Shown here: in pieces, positions 17,281 to 26,116 of the stretch | Numbering within the stretch: the stretch's first letter is position 1 | Layout: each line of letters begins with the position of its first letter | Assembly: GCA_963795435.1 (NCBI GenBank) | Contig: CAWCHV010000009.1 | Span: 372,001 to 436,000, forward strand | DNA: 64,000 nt | Direction: 5' to 3' | Origin: JAFKFI01 sp963795435 | GTDB lineage: Bacteria > Pseudomonadota > Alphaproteobacteria > Acetobacterales > Acetobacteraceae | Made by a program: the position numbers and the translations under genes | The notes under the pieces: model-generated | Seen by the model: the letters and a program-made list of their open reading frames with translations, nothing else | Database searches by the model: none | What the model was told of the DNA's origin: nothing

Positions 17281-18765
17281 CTACCGGAGATAATATGCCT
17301 GCGCGGCGAGGGTTGGCAGCACGAGAGCGCTCGCGAGCAGCGCGAGGGCGATGAGCGACACGCAGGCCACGCGTAGGAGCGGCGCGCCCGGCACTTTGAC
17401 GCGGGGCAGCGCCAGCCCGAGCAGTGCCAGGAGCGGCAGGAGGTAGCGGCCCTGGACTCCCTCGATGCGCTCGGCGCCAACCAGGGTCCAGCTGAGATAG
17501 AGCGCCAGGTAGGTCGCGAACAGGCAGGCGACGCCGATCGCCCCGACGAGCAGCGTCTCTTGTGCCTGGGATCCGTCTCGCCTGCGGCCGGCGAGCATGT
17601 CGCCCAGCACGGCGGCGGCCAGCACGACGGTCCACAGCCCATACAGCCAACCGGGCAGCGGCAGATCGAGCCGCCCCAGCACCCCGATCGCCTCGCGCGC
17701 CTTGATTCCGGCCTCGTCCCGCATGGTTCGCAGGGGCAGCGCGAGCAGCCTCAGCGGATCGGCCGTGAGCACCCGGAGCTGCGCCGCCGCGTCGGTGGTG
17801 CGGAACATCGTACCGGGCGGGCCGGGAAACAGCGGGCCGGCGGCGTAGGGCTCTCCCCGGACGAACGGCACGGCCACTTCGCGCTGCGCGTAGGCGGTCC
17901 AGCCGAGTCCCAGGATCAGCGCGAGCGCCGCCGCGCCGATCCGGGTCGCAACGGCGCCTCGGCCGGCCCAGGCGGATCGGCGCAGCGGCAGCAGCAGCAG
18001 GCCGGCCATCGGGAACAGCGGCGGCTTGAGCGCGATGACACAGCCCAGCAGCACCGCGCCGACCCATACCGACAGCCCATGCGCGCGCTCCCCCGCCAGC
18101 CATCGCCCGATGAGGGCCGCCGCGAGCGCGACACATGCGAGCATCGGCGCGTCGGGATGCACTGAGGCGGCGAGCCATAGGGTCATCGGCAGGCAGAGCA
18201 TCGCCAGCATCAGCAGTCGCCCCCGACGCGCCAATGCCAGCGCGACCGCGCCGATCAGCACGGTGGCCAGGGTGTTGGCGATCCGGGCGGTGAACAAGCC
18301 AACGAGCGGCGGAGCGCCCGACCAACGTGCGACCAGCAGCCCAAGCGCCGACGGCAAGTAGAACACCGGCGGATAGGCGGCGGTCTGCGCCGGATAGAGT
18401 TCCGACGTGCCGCCCCAGCGGAGCGCCCCCATCCGCTCGAGCGTCTCCCGCTCGGGCGTCTCCCGCTCGCGCGGCTCCAAGGCGAGGTTTCGCGCGCCGG
18501 CGGGCAACTCGGGGCCCATCAACATCAGCCGGCGGAGGCCAGGGTCGCCGTGCAGCACCGCCTCCAGACGCGGGCCCTCCGGCGTCGGGATCGTGGCGCG
18601 GGCGCCGATGAATTCGCCATGCAGCAGGCTGTCCGCCCGAAGCACCTGCGCACCCTCGTCGGGCGCCTCGGCGGGCGGGATCAGCGGGGCGAGCACGAGG
18701 CAGAGCGGCAGCGCGAGCAACAGGTACAAGGCGGGCAGCGCCCAGCCCCGGCTCGGCACGATCAA
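17281..18765 (-). CDS. DUF2142 family polytopic membrane protein
   Basis: A 494-residue inner-membrane protein with roughly 10-12 hydrophobic segments. The first periplasmic loop has PPAEAPDEGAQ, the acidic signature of DUF2142 and related GT-C glycosyltransferase-like proteins, and a long soluble loop follows before residue 150. Such proteins are linked to cell-surface glycan or polysaccharide work, but none here has a proven reaction. The start codon is probably TTG at 18765, overlapping the stop of the deacylase gene (TTGA); a GTG at 18759 is an alternative. The dTDP-rhamnose operon is 35 kb away, so no direct link is claimed. Confidence 0.75.
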   Translation of the reverse strand: MIVPSRGWALPALYLLLALPLCLVLAPLIPPAEAPDEGAQVLRADSLLHGEFIGARATIPTPEGPRLEAVLHGDPGLRRLMLMGPELPAGARNLALEPRERETPERETLERMGALRWGGTSELYPAQTAAYPPVFYLPSALGLLVARWSGAPPLVGLFTARIANTLATVLIGAVALALARRGRLLMLAMLCLPMTLWLAASVHPDAPMLACVALAAALIGRWLAGERAHGLSVWVGAVLLGCVIALKPPLFPMAGLLLLPLRRSAWAGRGAVATRIGAAALALILGLGWTAYAQREVAVPFVRGEPYAAGPLFPGPPGTMFRTTDAAAQLRVLTADPLRLLALPLRTMRDEAGIKAREAIGVLGRLDLPLPGWLYGLWTVVLAAAVLGDMLAGRRRDGSQAQETLLVGAIGVACLFATYLALYLSWTLVGAERIEGVQGRYLLPLLALLGLALPRVKVPGAPLLRVACVSLIALALLASALVLPTLAAQAYYLR

Positions 18766-19871
18766 GCCAGGCGTTCCGCCAGCCGCATGAACACGGGGAC
18801 GGCGGCGGCAAGCTCGATGGTAGACACCTTCTCGCCCGGCGTATGCGCCTCGGCGATATCGCCGGGACCGAGCACGACGCAGGGCGCCAGCGCCTGGAGT
18901 TCCGACCCGTCGGTGCCGTACGGAGCCGTGCGAGCCTCGGCTCCCACCGTCTCGGCGCAGAGCCGCACGAGCGGGTGGTCGGGCGGCAATTCCGGCGGCG
19001 CCCCCTCGCGCGCTTCGGTGACGACGATGCCGTGCCGTGCAGCGGCGTCGCGGACGGCGGCGAGCACGGGTGCCGGGTCGATCCGGGCGGAATAGCGGAA
19101 CTTGATGCGGGCGGAGGCCTTGGGCACGGTCACGTTGATCGCCGTGCCGTGGTTGTCGATCACCGGGTTGAAGTCGCTGAACGGCGGGTCGTAAGCCGCA
19201 TCCTGCAGGCTCGCATCGGACCGCAGCCGGTCGAACACCCCGCGCATCTCGGTCAGGAACGCGATCAGCTCCCAGTTCGCGTTGTGCCCGCGCCCGGTGC
19301 TGCTGTGCGCCTGAACGCCGGTCGCCACACAGGTGAAATTGATGTGGGCGCGGTGGCCGCGCACCGGCGCCATCGAGGTCGGCTCGGCGATCAGGATGCC
19401 GGCCGGCTTGACCCGCCGCACCAGCGCCGAGCGCTGGACGATCTCGCGCGCGCCCTGCTTGGTTGTCTCCTCGTCCGCGGTGATCAGCAGCAAGACGGGA
19501 ACATGCGCAGGCAGGGCGCGGGCGGCGATGATGATCGCGGCGAGCGGCCCCTTCATGTCGGTGCTGCCCAACCCATGCAGCACGCCGTCCGCACCGAGCC
19601 GCGCGGACCAGGGATCGTCCTGCCAGCCAGTATCCGGCACGGTGTCCATGTGCGCCGAGAACGCCGCGCCGCCGGTCATCCCGGCCCGGCCCGCGACCAG
19701 CGCGCGCTTGGCGGTCCCGGCCTCGTCGGCATAGTCCAGCCGTTCGATCTCGAAGCCGCCGAGTGCCGCCTCCACCCGATCGGCGACCGCCAGGTTGGAG
19801 ACGAAGCTGCGGCTGTCGAGGGAGACGAGATCGCGGGCGAGGTCAGTGACGGCGGCGAGGTGATCGGTCAT
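18762..19871 (-). CDS. M20 family acetylornithine deacetylase-like enzyme (ArgE/DapE)
   Basis: A 369-residue zinc deacylase. The metal and catalytic motifs are AAFSAHMDTVPD (first His and catalytic Asp), GLGSTDMKGPLA (bridging Asp), and ADEETTKQGA (catalytic and metal Glu). A lid/dimerisation domain sits in the middle, and the last metal His is likely in EAHTPGE. This layout fits acetylornithine deacetylase, which releases ornithine for arginine synthesis, or a related amidohydrolase. The ATG at 19871 has GGAAGG about 7 bases upstream, so the longer frame is not used. It is divergent from the threonine-synthase-like gene and overlaps the DUF2142 gene. Confidence 0.82.
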   Translation of the reverse strand: MTDHLAAVTDLARDLVSLDSRSFVSNLAVADRVEAALGGFEIERLDYADEAGTAKRALVAGRAGMTGGAAFSAHMDTVPDTGWQDDPWSARLGADGVLHGLGSTDMKGPLAAIIIAARALPAHVPVLLLITADEETTKQGAREIVQRSALVRRVKPAGILIAEPTSMAPVRGHRAHINFTCVATGVQAHSSTGRGHNANWELIAFLTEMRGVFDRLRSDASLQDAAYDPPFSDFNPVIDNHGTAINVTVPKASARIKFRYSARIDPAPVLAAVRDAAARHGIVVTEAREGAPPELPPDHPLVRLCAETVGAEARTAPYGTDGSELQALAPCVVLGPGDIAEAHTPGEKVSTIELAAAVPVFMRLAERLA

Positions 19872-19983
19872 GCGGGGGCCTTCCGGGAACCGGCACTCTC
19901 CTCCGGCCGGCGCTCCGCTGGCAACGCCTTCCGCTTGCAACAAGCTCCCGCGCGCGTCAGCTTTCCGCAACGGAGGTGAGCCG

Positions 19984-21117
19984 ATGACCGCCGCCTATCT
20001 CGATCCCAGGACGGGCGAGACCTTTCCGCTGGACGAGCCGCGCTGGTGCGGCCGCGACCGCGCGCCGCTCGTGCTGACGCAGTTGCCGGGCCTGACCCGC
20101 GCCGAAATCGACCCCGCCGTTCGCGGCCTCTGGCGCTACCGCGCCGCGCTGCCGATGGCGGTCGAGGAGCCGATCACGCTCGGCGAGGGCGGCACACCCT
20201 TGCTCGCGCGCTCCCTGCACGGCGCGAGCGTGCTGCTCAAATGCGAGTGGATTATGCCGACCGGCAGCTTCAAGGACCGGGGCGCCAGCGTGATGCTCTC
20301 CCTGCTGCGCGCCCAGGGCATCCGCGCCGTGCTGGAGGACAGCTCGGGCAACGGCGGAGCCGCGATCGCGGCCTACGCGGCGGCCGGCGGGCTGGCGGCG
20401 ACCATTCTGGCACCGGCCTCGACCAGCCCGGCCAAGGCGGTGCAGATGCGGGCGCACGGCGCGACGATGGAGCTGGTCCCCGGTTCTCGGCAGGACACGG
20501 CGGACGCGGCGGTGCGGCGCTCGGAGAGCGTGTTCTACGCCAGCCACAACTGGCATCCGTTCTTCCTGCACGGCACCAAGACGCTGGCCTACGAACTCTG
20601 GGAGGAGCTTGGCTTTCGCGCGCCGGACAACGTCGTCGTGCCGTGCGGCGCCGGCTCCAACGTGCTCGGCTGCGAGATCGGCTTCTCCGAGCTTCTGCGG
20701 GCCGGCGAGATCGAGGCCATGCCGCGCCTGTTCGCCGCCCAGCCGGCGAACTGCGCGCCGATCGCCGCGAGCTTCCTCGCCGGCACCGACCAGCCGGTCG
20801 AGACCGAGGTCCGCCCGACCATCGCCGAGGGCACCGCGATCGCGCGGCCGATCCGCCTGGCCGAGGTGCTCGGCGCGCTGCGCGGCACACGCGGCGGCGC
20901 GGTCACGCTGACCGAGGAGGAGATCGCGCAATCGACCCGCGACCTCGCCGCGTCGGGCCTCTACGTCGAGCCGACCGCGGCGCAGGTCGCGGCGGCGTTC
21001 GGCAAGCTGCTCGCCTCGGGTGCGGTCGGGCCGGAGCAGACGACGGTGCTGGTCCTGACCGGCAGCGGCCTGAAGGCCACCCCGCGTATCGCCGAAATGC
21101 TCGGCATCGACCTGTGA
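19984..21117 (+). CDS. Threonine synthase-like PLP enzyme
   Basis: A 377-residue fold-type II PLP enzyme. TGSFKDRGASVMLS contains the Schiff-base lysine, SSGNGGAAIAAYAAAGG is the substrate-carboxylate loop and ends in the usual cofactor-binding CGAGSNVLG. The N-terminal W-C-G segment and overall length resemble the threonine synthase/ThrC-2 group, which converts O-phosphohomoserine to threonine; some relatives act on other substrates. The ATG at 19984 has GGAGG 8 bases upstream. It sits directly before a D-threonine-aldolase-like gene, and the two are probably cotranscribed. Confidence 0.72.
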   Translation: MTAAYLDPRTGETFPLDEPRWCGRDRAPLVLTQLPGLTRAEIDPAVRGLWRYRAALPMAVEEPITLGEGGTPLLARSLHGASVLLKCEWIMPTGSFKDRGASVMLSLLRAQGIRAVLEDSSGNGGAAIAAYAAAGGLAATILAPASTSPAKAVQMRAHGATMELVPGSRQDTADAAVRRSESVFYASHNWHPFFLHGTKTLAYELWEELGFRAPDNVVVPCGAGSNVLGCEIGFSELLRAGEIEAMPRLFAAQPANCAPIAASFLAGTDQPVETEVRPTIAEGTAIARPIRLAEVLGALRGTRGGAVTLTEEEIAQSTRDLAASGLYVEPTAAQVAAAFGKLLASGAVGPEQTTVLVLTGSGLKATPRIAEMLGIDL

Positions 21118-21139
21118 CATGTCAGGAGTGCGCGCCGCC

Positions 21140-22246
21140 ATGAGGCTGGACGATCTGCCGACGCCCTGCCTCGTGCTCGATCGCGGGATAATGCAGCGCA
21201 ACATCGCGGCAATGGCGGCGGCGCTGGCGCGGCACGCCGTGCCGCTGCGCCCGCACATGAAGACCGCCAAGTCGATCGAGGTGGCGCGGCTCGCCCTCGC
21301 GGGCCAGCCCGGCGGCATCACGGTCTCCACCCTGGCCGAAGCCGAGTATTTCGCCGGGCACGGGATCACCGACATCCTCTACGCCGTGGGCATCACGCCG
21401 CGAAAGCTCGACCAGATCGCCAAGCTGAACGGCAACGACACGGCGCTCACGGTGATCACCGACGATCCCGACACCGCCGTCGCGATCGCCGCCCATCCGG
21501 CGCCGCCGCGGGCCCTGATCGAGATCGACACCGGCGAGGAGCGGGGCGGCGTGGCCCCCGACGATCCCGCCCTGCTCGCCATCGCGGACCGGCTCGGCGG
21601 CCTCCTGGACGGCGTGATGACCCATGCCGGGCATAGCTACTCGGGCCGCAGTGTCGAGGACATGATCCGCATCGCGGAGACGGAGCGCGCCGGGATCGTG
21701 CGCGCGGCCGAACGGCTGCGCGCCGCCGGCCACGCGGCACCGGTCGTCTCGATGGGCAGCTCGCCCACCGCGCTCCACGCCGCCTCCTTGGACGGCGTGA
21801 GCGAGGTTCGCGCCGGGGTCTACATGTTCGGCGACCTGTTCCAGGCGGAAATTCACACGCACGGGGTCGCGGACATCGCGGTGACGGTGCTGGCCAGCGT
21901 CATCGGCCGCCGGCCGGCGCGGAATCGGCTGTTGATCGACGCCGGCGGGCTGGCGCTATCGAAGGATCGCAGCACGGAGGCGGCGCCGCTCGACTACGGC
22001 TTCGGCCTCGTGCTCGACGCGCGAGGGCGGCCCACTTACGGCCGCGCGATCGTGCGTCATGCCTATCAGGAGCACGGCGTGGTCGAGATGGGCGCGGCGA
22101 CCGCCTCGGCGGACCTGCCGGTCGGCGCCAAGGTGCGCGTGGCGCCCAACCATACCTGCATGACGGCAGCCGCGCACGACCGCTACTACGTCGTCGAGGG
22201 TGGGGATGAGGTCGTCGCGATCTGGACCCGGGTCAACGGGTGGTGA
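21140..22246 (+). CDS. D-threonine aldolase/D-serine dehydratase-like PLP enzyme (DSD1 family)
   Basis: A 368-residue fold-type III PLP enzyme with an alanine-racemase-like barrel. The N-terminus DLPTPCLVLD and LRPHMKTAKS (PLP lysine) are the family hallmarks. The C-terminal domain has RVAPNHTCMTAAAHDRYYVV, whose His and Cys bind a divalent metal in D-serine dehydratases and D-threonine aldolases. A start at 21119 is also possible, but GGAG at 21124-21127 favours 21140. With the threonine-synthase-like gene it may form a small beta-hydroxy amino acid operon. Which D-amino acid is used cannot be told. Confidence 0.8.
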   Translation: MRLDDLPTPCLVLDRGIMQRNIAAMAAALARHAVPLRPHMKTAKSIEVARLALAGQPGGITVSTLAEAEYFAGHGITDILYAVGITPRKLDQIAKLNGNDTALTVITDDPDTAVAIAAHPAPPRALIEIDTGEERGGVAPDDPALLAIADRLGGLLDGVMTHAGHSYSGRSVEDMIRIAETERAGIVRAAERLRAAGHAAPVVSMGSSPTALHAASLDGVSEVRAGVYMFGDLFQAEIHTHGVADIAVTVLASVIGRRPARNRLLIDAGGLALSKDRSTEAAPLDYGFGLVLDARGRPTYGRAIVRHAYQEHGVVEMGAATASADLPVGAKVRVAPNHTCMTAAAHDRYYVVEGGDEVVAIWTRVNGW

Positions 22247-22267
22247 GCAAGGCGCTCCGTTGGCTCG

Positions 22268-22423
22268 TCAGACCAGGAAAATCGCCATCAGGATCAACAG
22301 GATCACGACGCCGATGGTCACGCCGATGACGAAATGGGTCCACGAGACCCAGAAGGCCTGACGGTCGGCGAGGAAGGCCTCGGGCGTCTCGGCTCCGGTG
22401 ACGACGGTTGTCTGGTCGGCCAT
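22268..22423 (-). CDS. aa3-type cytochrome c oxidase subunit IV-like peptide
   Basis: A 51-residue protein with a short soluble N-terminus (ETPEAFLADRQAFW) and a single C-terminal transmembrane helix ending in LILMAIFLV. This matches the small alphaproteobacterial aa3 oxidase subunit IV family (PF07835), a tiny accessory subunit of the terminal oxidase. The catalytic oxidase genes are not in this window. The ATG at 22423 is chosen because the coding signal starts there; the frame is open further upstream without features. It is transcribed alone, converging with the DSD1-family gene. Confidence 0.65.
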   Translation of the reverse strand: MADQTTVVTGAETPEAFLADRQAFWVSWTHFVIGVTIGVVILLILMAIFLV

Positions 22424-22467
22424 GATGAAACGTCTCGATCCTTGCGAAGGAAATGCGTGGCGCGGTT

Positions 22468-23130
22468 TTATGTCACGCCGGCGGGGACCGGCAAGGGGTT
22501 CAGGAGGGCGGCGTCGGGCGAGGCCTCGTCCCGCCGGCTCTCGCACAGAATCCGAAGTGCCAGGGGGTAGATGACGTGCTCCTGCGCGAGCACGCGGGCC
22601 GCCAATGCCTCCTCAGTGTCGCCGGACAGCACCGGAACCGCCGCCTGGGCCAGGATCGGGCCGTCGTCCATCGCGTCGGTGACGAGGTGGACCGTGCAGC
22701 CATGCAGCTTCACGCCGGCCGCCAGCGCGCGCGCGTGGGTGTGCAGGCCGGGGAATGCGGGAAGCAGGCTGGGATGGATGTTGAGCATCCGTCCGGCCCA
22801 CCGCCCGACGAGAAGGGGCGTCAGCAGCCGCAGGTATCCGGCCAGGCAGACGATTTCGGCGCCGGCCCCGCGCAGGGCCGCGTCGATCGCCGTCTCATGC
22901 GCCGCCCGGTCGCCGGGGAACACGCGGTGGTCGACGATCGCGGTGCGAATGCCGTGCTCCGCCGCGTGGCGTAGTCCCGCGGCATCGGGGCGGTTCGACA
23001 GGACCAGGGCGATCTCGGCAGGGTAGGCGGGGCTTCGCGCGGCGTCGGTCAGCGCCGCCATGTTTGACCCGCGGCCGCTGATCAGGATGGCGGCGCGGCG
23101 TTTCATGCGGGTGAGGGGTCGCCGGTTCAC
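22468..23130 (-). CDS. purN: Phosphoribosylglycinamide formyltransferase
   Basis: A 220-residue GAR transformylase, which transfers a formyl group from 10-formyl-THF in the third step of purine synthesis. Motifs seen are ILISGRGSNMAAL, EIVCLAGYLRLLTP, NIHPSLLPAFPGLHTH (catalytic Asn and His) and HLVTDAMDDGPILAQA (catalytic Asp). A GTG at 23130 overlaps the purM stop (GTGA); an internal ATG at 23106 is possible. The purM-purN order is standard in alphaproteobacteria. Confidence 0.96.
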   Translation of the reverse strand: MNRRPLTRMKRRAAILISGRGSNMAALTDAARSPAYPAEIALVLSNRPDAAGLRHAAEHGIRTAIVDHRVFPGDRAAHETAIDAALRGAGAEIVCLAGYLRLLTPLLVGRWAGRMLNIHPSLLPAFPGLHTHARALAAGVKLHGCTVHLVTDAMDDGPILAQAAVPVLSGDTEEALAARVLAQEHVIYPLALRILCESRRDEASPDAALLNPLPVPAGVT

Positions 23131-24206
23131 TCGAAACTCGGCATCGCGTCGAACCGCACCGACGCGGTCCCACTCCCCGCCGCGATACGGCCCAGCCGGA
23201 ACACCGTCTCGCCTTCCGCCTGCAGCAGCGCCTCGGCGCGATTGGTGTCATCGACGACGAGCGCCATGCCGACCCCGCAATTGAACACCCGCAGCATCTC
23301 GACGGCCGCGACTCCGCCGTTTGCGGCGAGCCAGCGAAATACCGCCGGCACCGGCCAGGGCTCGTCCAGTATCGCGACCGCCCCGTCGGGCAGCACGCGC
23401 GGCAGGTTGCCCGGCAGGCCGCCGCCAGTGATGTGGGCCGCCGCCTTGAGCAATCCGGCGCGGTGCAGCGCGAGCAGGGGTTTCACGTAGATGCTCGTGG
23501 GTGCCATGAGGGAAGCGGCGACCGTCGTCCCGGCGGCGAATGGCGCCGGCGCCGCCCACCCGATCCCGCTAGCCTCGACGATGCGGCGCACCAGCGAAAA
23601 CCCGTTGGAATGCACGCCTGAGCTTGCCAGCCCGATGACCGCGTCGGCCGGCGAGACAGCGCGAGGCAAGAGGCCGCCACGCTCCGCCGCCCCCACCGCA
23701 AATCCGGCCAGGTCGAAATCGCCGGCCGCGTACATGCCCGGCATCTCGGCCGTCTCCCCTCCCACCAGGGCGCAGCCGGCTTGCAGGCAGCCCTCGGCAA
23801 TCCCGCCGATCACCAGCCGGGCCTGCTCGACCGAGAGGCGGCCGGTGGCGAAATAGTCCAGGAAGAACAGCGGCTCGGCGCCCTGCACCACCAGATCGTT
23901 GACACACATGGCGACCAGGTCGATGCCGACGGCGTCGAGAATACCGGTCTCGATGGCGACCCGGAGCTTGGTGCCCACGCCGTCCGTGGTGGAGACCAGC
24001 ACCGGATCGGCGAAGCCGGCGCCCTTTAGGTCGAACAGCGCGCCGAAGCCGCCGAGCGAGCCCATCACCCCGGCGCGCAAGGTTGAGCGGGCGAGGGGCT
24101 TGATCGCCTCGACCAGCGCCTCACCTGCGTCGATGTCGACGCCGGCCTGGCGGTACGTGAGACCGTGATCCGCCGGGGCCGGCGGATCGTCATCGGCTCT
24201 GGTCAT
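23127..24206 (-). CDS. purM: Phosphoribosylformylglycinamidine cyclo-ligase (AIR synthetase)
   Basis: A 359-residue AIR synthetase that closes the imidazole ring in purine synthesis. GLTYRQAGVDIDAGEALV is the typical start, followed by VSTTDGVGTKLRVA, MCVNDLVVQGAEPLFFLDY and GLASSGVHSNGFSLVRRI. The ATG at 24206 gives the normal length; longer reading has no family residues. It is translationally coupled to purN and divergent from pgsA, with 126 bases between the two starts that hold the promoters. Confidence 0.96.
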   Translation of the reverse strand: MTRADDDPPAPADHGLTYRQAGVDIDAGEALVEAIKPLARSTLRAGVMGSLGGFGALFDLKGAGFADPVLVSTTDGVGTKLRVAIETGILDAVGIDLVAMCVNDLVVQGAEPLFFLDYFATGRLSVEQARLVIGGIAEGCLQAGCALVGGETAEMPGMYAAGDFDLAGFAVGAAERGGLLPRAVSPADAVIGLASSGVHSNGFSLVRRIVEASGIGWAAPAPFAAGTTVAASLMAPTSIYVKPLLALHRAGLLKAAAHITGGGLPGNLPRVLPDGAVAILDEPWPVPAVFRWLAANGGVAAVEMLRVFNCGVGMALVVDDTNRAEALLQAEGETVFRLGRIAAGSGTASVRFDAMPSFE

Positions 24207-24332
24207 GGCGGCCCTCCATACGGTAAGGCCCTGGTCCGGGAGACAACAGAATGCCGGATCGCGCAAGGCGGGTGAGCGGGCGCGGAAACAATCATAGGCC
24301 GGCCGGGCTGGCAACGGCCTCCGGCGGCAACC

Positions 24333-24899
24333 ATGCCTGACGGAACCCAGCTCGGCACGGGATCGTCCTCAGCCCTGCTCACCGTCCCCAACATCATTAC
24401 CTTCGCCCGGTTGTGCGCCGTGCCGCTCGCGGTCTGGCTGGTGTTGCAGCAGCGGATCGCGGACGCGTTCTTCCTGTTCGTGGCGGCCGGCCTGTCGGAC
24501 GCGGTGGATGGCTGGCTCGCCCGGCGCGGCGCCGCCAGCGCGCTCGGCGCCCTGCTCGATCCGGTGGCGGACAAGGCCCTTCTGGTATCGATGTATGTTA
24601 CACTGGCGGCCGTGAGCGCGCTGCCCAGCTGGCTGGCCATCCTCGTCGTGTTCCGCGATCTGCTGATCGTGGGCGGCGTGGTGTGTCTCGCGGTGCTTGG
24701 TCAGCCGGTGCGGATCCGGCCATTGCTGATCTCCAAGCTCAATACCGCCCTGCAGATCGTGCTGATCGCGGTGACGCTGCTGCTGGGCGGCTTCGGCCTG
24801 GTCGCGCCCATACTCATCACCGTCCTGGTCTGGGCGGTTGCCGCCAGCACGCTCGCCTCTGGCGGCGCCTATGTCTGGAAGGCGGCCCGCGCGCGATGA
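24333..24899 (+). CDS. CDP-alcohol phosphatidyltransferase (PgsA-like)
   Basis: A 188-residue inner-membrane enzyme with about five hydrophobic segments. It carries the CDP-alcohol phosphotransferase signature near residue 55: DAVDGWLARR, then LGALLDPVADK. The spacing between the AR and G of the signature is one residue shorter than the usual eight. Family members make phosphatidylglycerophosphate or related lipids from CDP-diacylglycerol. It begins a run of genes with overlapping codons (permease, hdaA) and ppk/ppx, a neighbourhood common in alphaproteobacteria. The exact lipid product is inferred. Confidence 0.8.
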   Translation: MPDGTQLGTGSSSALLTVPNIITFARLCAVPLAVWLVLQQRIADAFFLFVAAGLSDAVDGWLARRGAASALGALLDPVADKALLVSMYVTLAAVSALPSWLAILVVFRDLLIVGGVVCLAVLGQPVRIRPLLISKLNTALQIVLIAVTLLLGGFGLVAPILITVLVWAVAASTLASGGAYVWKAARAR

Positions 24900-26116
24900 A
24901 CGAGCTGCCTCCCCCGCCGGTCCCGCTGCCGGCCTCCGGGTCGAGCTCCCGCCCCGCAGGATCTCCGCAATCGGACTGGCGGGGCGAGCCGGCATCGTCT
25001 CCGCTTCCCCCCTCGCCTCCGCGCCTCGTCCCGCACGCGACGCGAGGGCAGCGGATCGCGCTGCTGGCCGGGCTCGTCGTGGTGGCGTGGCTGGCGCTCC
25101 AGCTGTTCGCTTCCATCCTGCTGCCCTTCGTGGCGGCTGCCGGGATCGCCTACGTGCTCGACCCGGCGACCAGCCGGCTGACCCGGGCGGGAATGCCGCG
25201 CGGCTTGGCGGCGTTGCTGATGATCGTCGCCGTGCTGGCCGCGGCGCTGCTGTTCGCGCTGCTGCTCTATCCGGTCATCCTCTCGCAAATCAGTCTGCTG
25301 ATCGGGCGCATCCCGGAATATGTCATGCTGCTGCAGGGCTGGGCGCGGGAGGTCATCACGCACCTCCAGGAACGGTTCGGCACCGACGTGGTGGACGATA
25401 AACTGCGCGACCTGGTGGGCGGACAGGCCGGGGCGATGCTGTCCTTCCTTGCGTCGGCGCTCTCCCACGTCATCGGCGGCGGCTTCGCGCTGTTCAACGT
25501 GGTGAGCCTCATCATCGTCACGCCGGTGGTGGCCTTCTATCTGCTGCGCGACTGGCCGGGCGTGGTGGCGCGGGTGGATTCCTGGCTGCCCCGCCGCTAC
25601 GCCGAGGTGATCCGCGCCCAAGTTCGCGAGGTCGATCGCATCCTGTCGGCCTGGGTGCGGGGGCAGGCGCTGTGCTGCGTGCTGCTGGCGCTGTTCTACG
25701 CCGCCGCCCTGTCGGTGGTCGGGCTCGATCTCGGGCTGATCGTGGGCATCGCCGCCGGCGTGCTGTCGTTCATCCCCTATGTCGGCTCGATCACCGGCGG
25801 GCTCACCTCGATCGGCCTCGCGTTGGCCCAATTCCCGAGCTGGCGCGGCGTCATCATGGTCGGGATCGTGCTGGCCGTGGGGCAGATCCTCGAGGGCTAT
25901 GTGATCTACCCGCGGTTCCTGGGCGACCGGGTGGAGCTGCCGGCGGTGTGGGTGATCTTCGCGCTATTCGCTGGTGGGGCCGCGTTCGGCTTTCTCGGGA
26001 TCATGCTCGCGGTGCCCGTCGCGGCGACCATCGGCGTGCTGTGCCGCTTCTGGCTGCGGCGATACCTGAGCAGCCCGCTCTACCTCGATCCCCCTGGCGG
26101 CCGGCCCGGCGCATGA
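24896..26116 (+). CDS. AI-2E family (PerM-like) permease
   Basis: A 406-residue membrane protein with about seven to eight hydrophobic segments. The Pro-rich N-terminal 45 residues are cytoplasmic and low-complexity. The C-terminal part has the conserved GVLSFIPYVGSITGG, PRFLGDRVELPAVWVI and FGFLGIMLAVPVAA, typical of the AI-2E/UPF0118 exporters. The ATG at 24896 overlaps the pgsA-like stop. Family members include quorum-signal exporters and Na+/H+ antiporters, so the substrate is not known. A gene just before hdaA is a frequent alphaproteobacterial arrangement. Confidence 0.85.
   Translation: MNELPPPPVPLPASGSSSRPAGSPQSDWRGEPASSPLPPSPPRLVPHATRGQRIALLAGLVVVAWLALQLFASILLPFVAAAGIAYVLDPATSRLTRAGMPRGLAALLMIVAVLAAALLFALLLYPVILSQISLLIGRIPEYVMLLQGWAREVITHLQERFGTDVVDDKLRDLVGGQAGAMLSFLASALSHVIGGGFALFNVVSLIIVTPVVAFYLLRDWPGVVARVDSWLPRRYAEVIRAQVREVDRILSAWVRGQALCCVLLALFYAAALSVVGLDLGLIVGIAAGVLSFIPYVGSITGGLTSIGLALAQFPSWRGVIMVGIVLAVGQILEGYVIYPRFLGDRVELPAVWVIFALFAGGAAFGFLGIMLAVPVAATIGVLCRFWLRRYLSSPLYLDPPGGRPGA

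Noticed and set aside
16379..18811. Very long minus-strand open frame across xseA, DinB-fold and DUF2142 genes
   Set aside because: It reads through three clearly coding genes in another frame and is Ala/Arg/Gly/Pro low-complexity, with no recognised domain.
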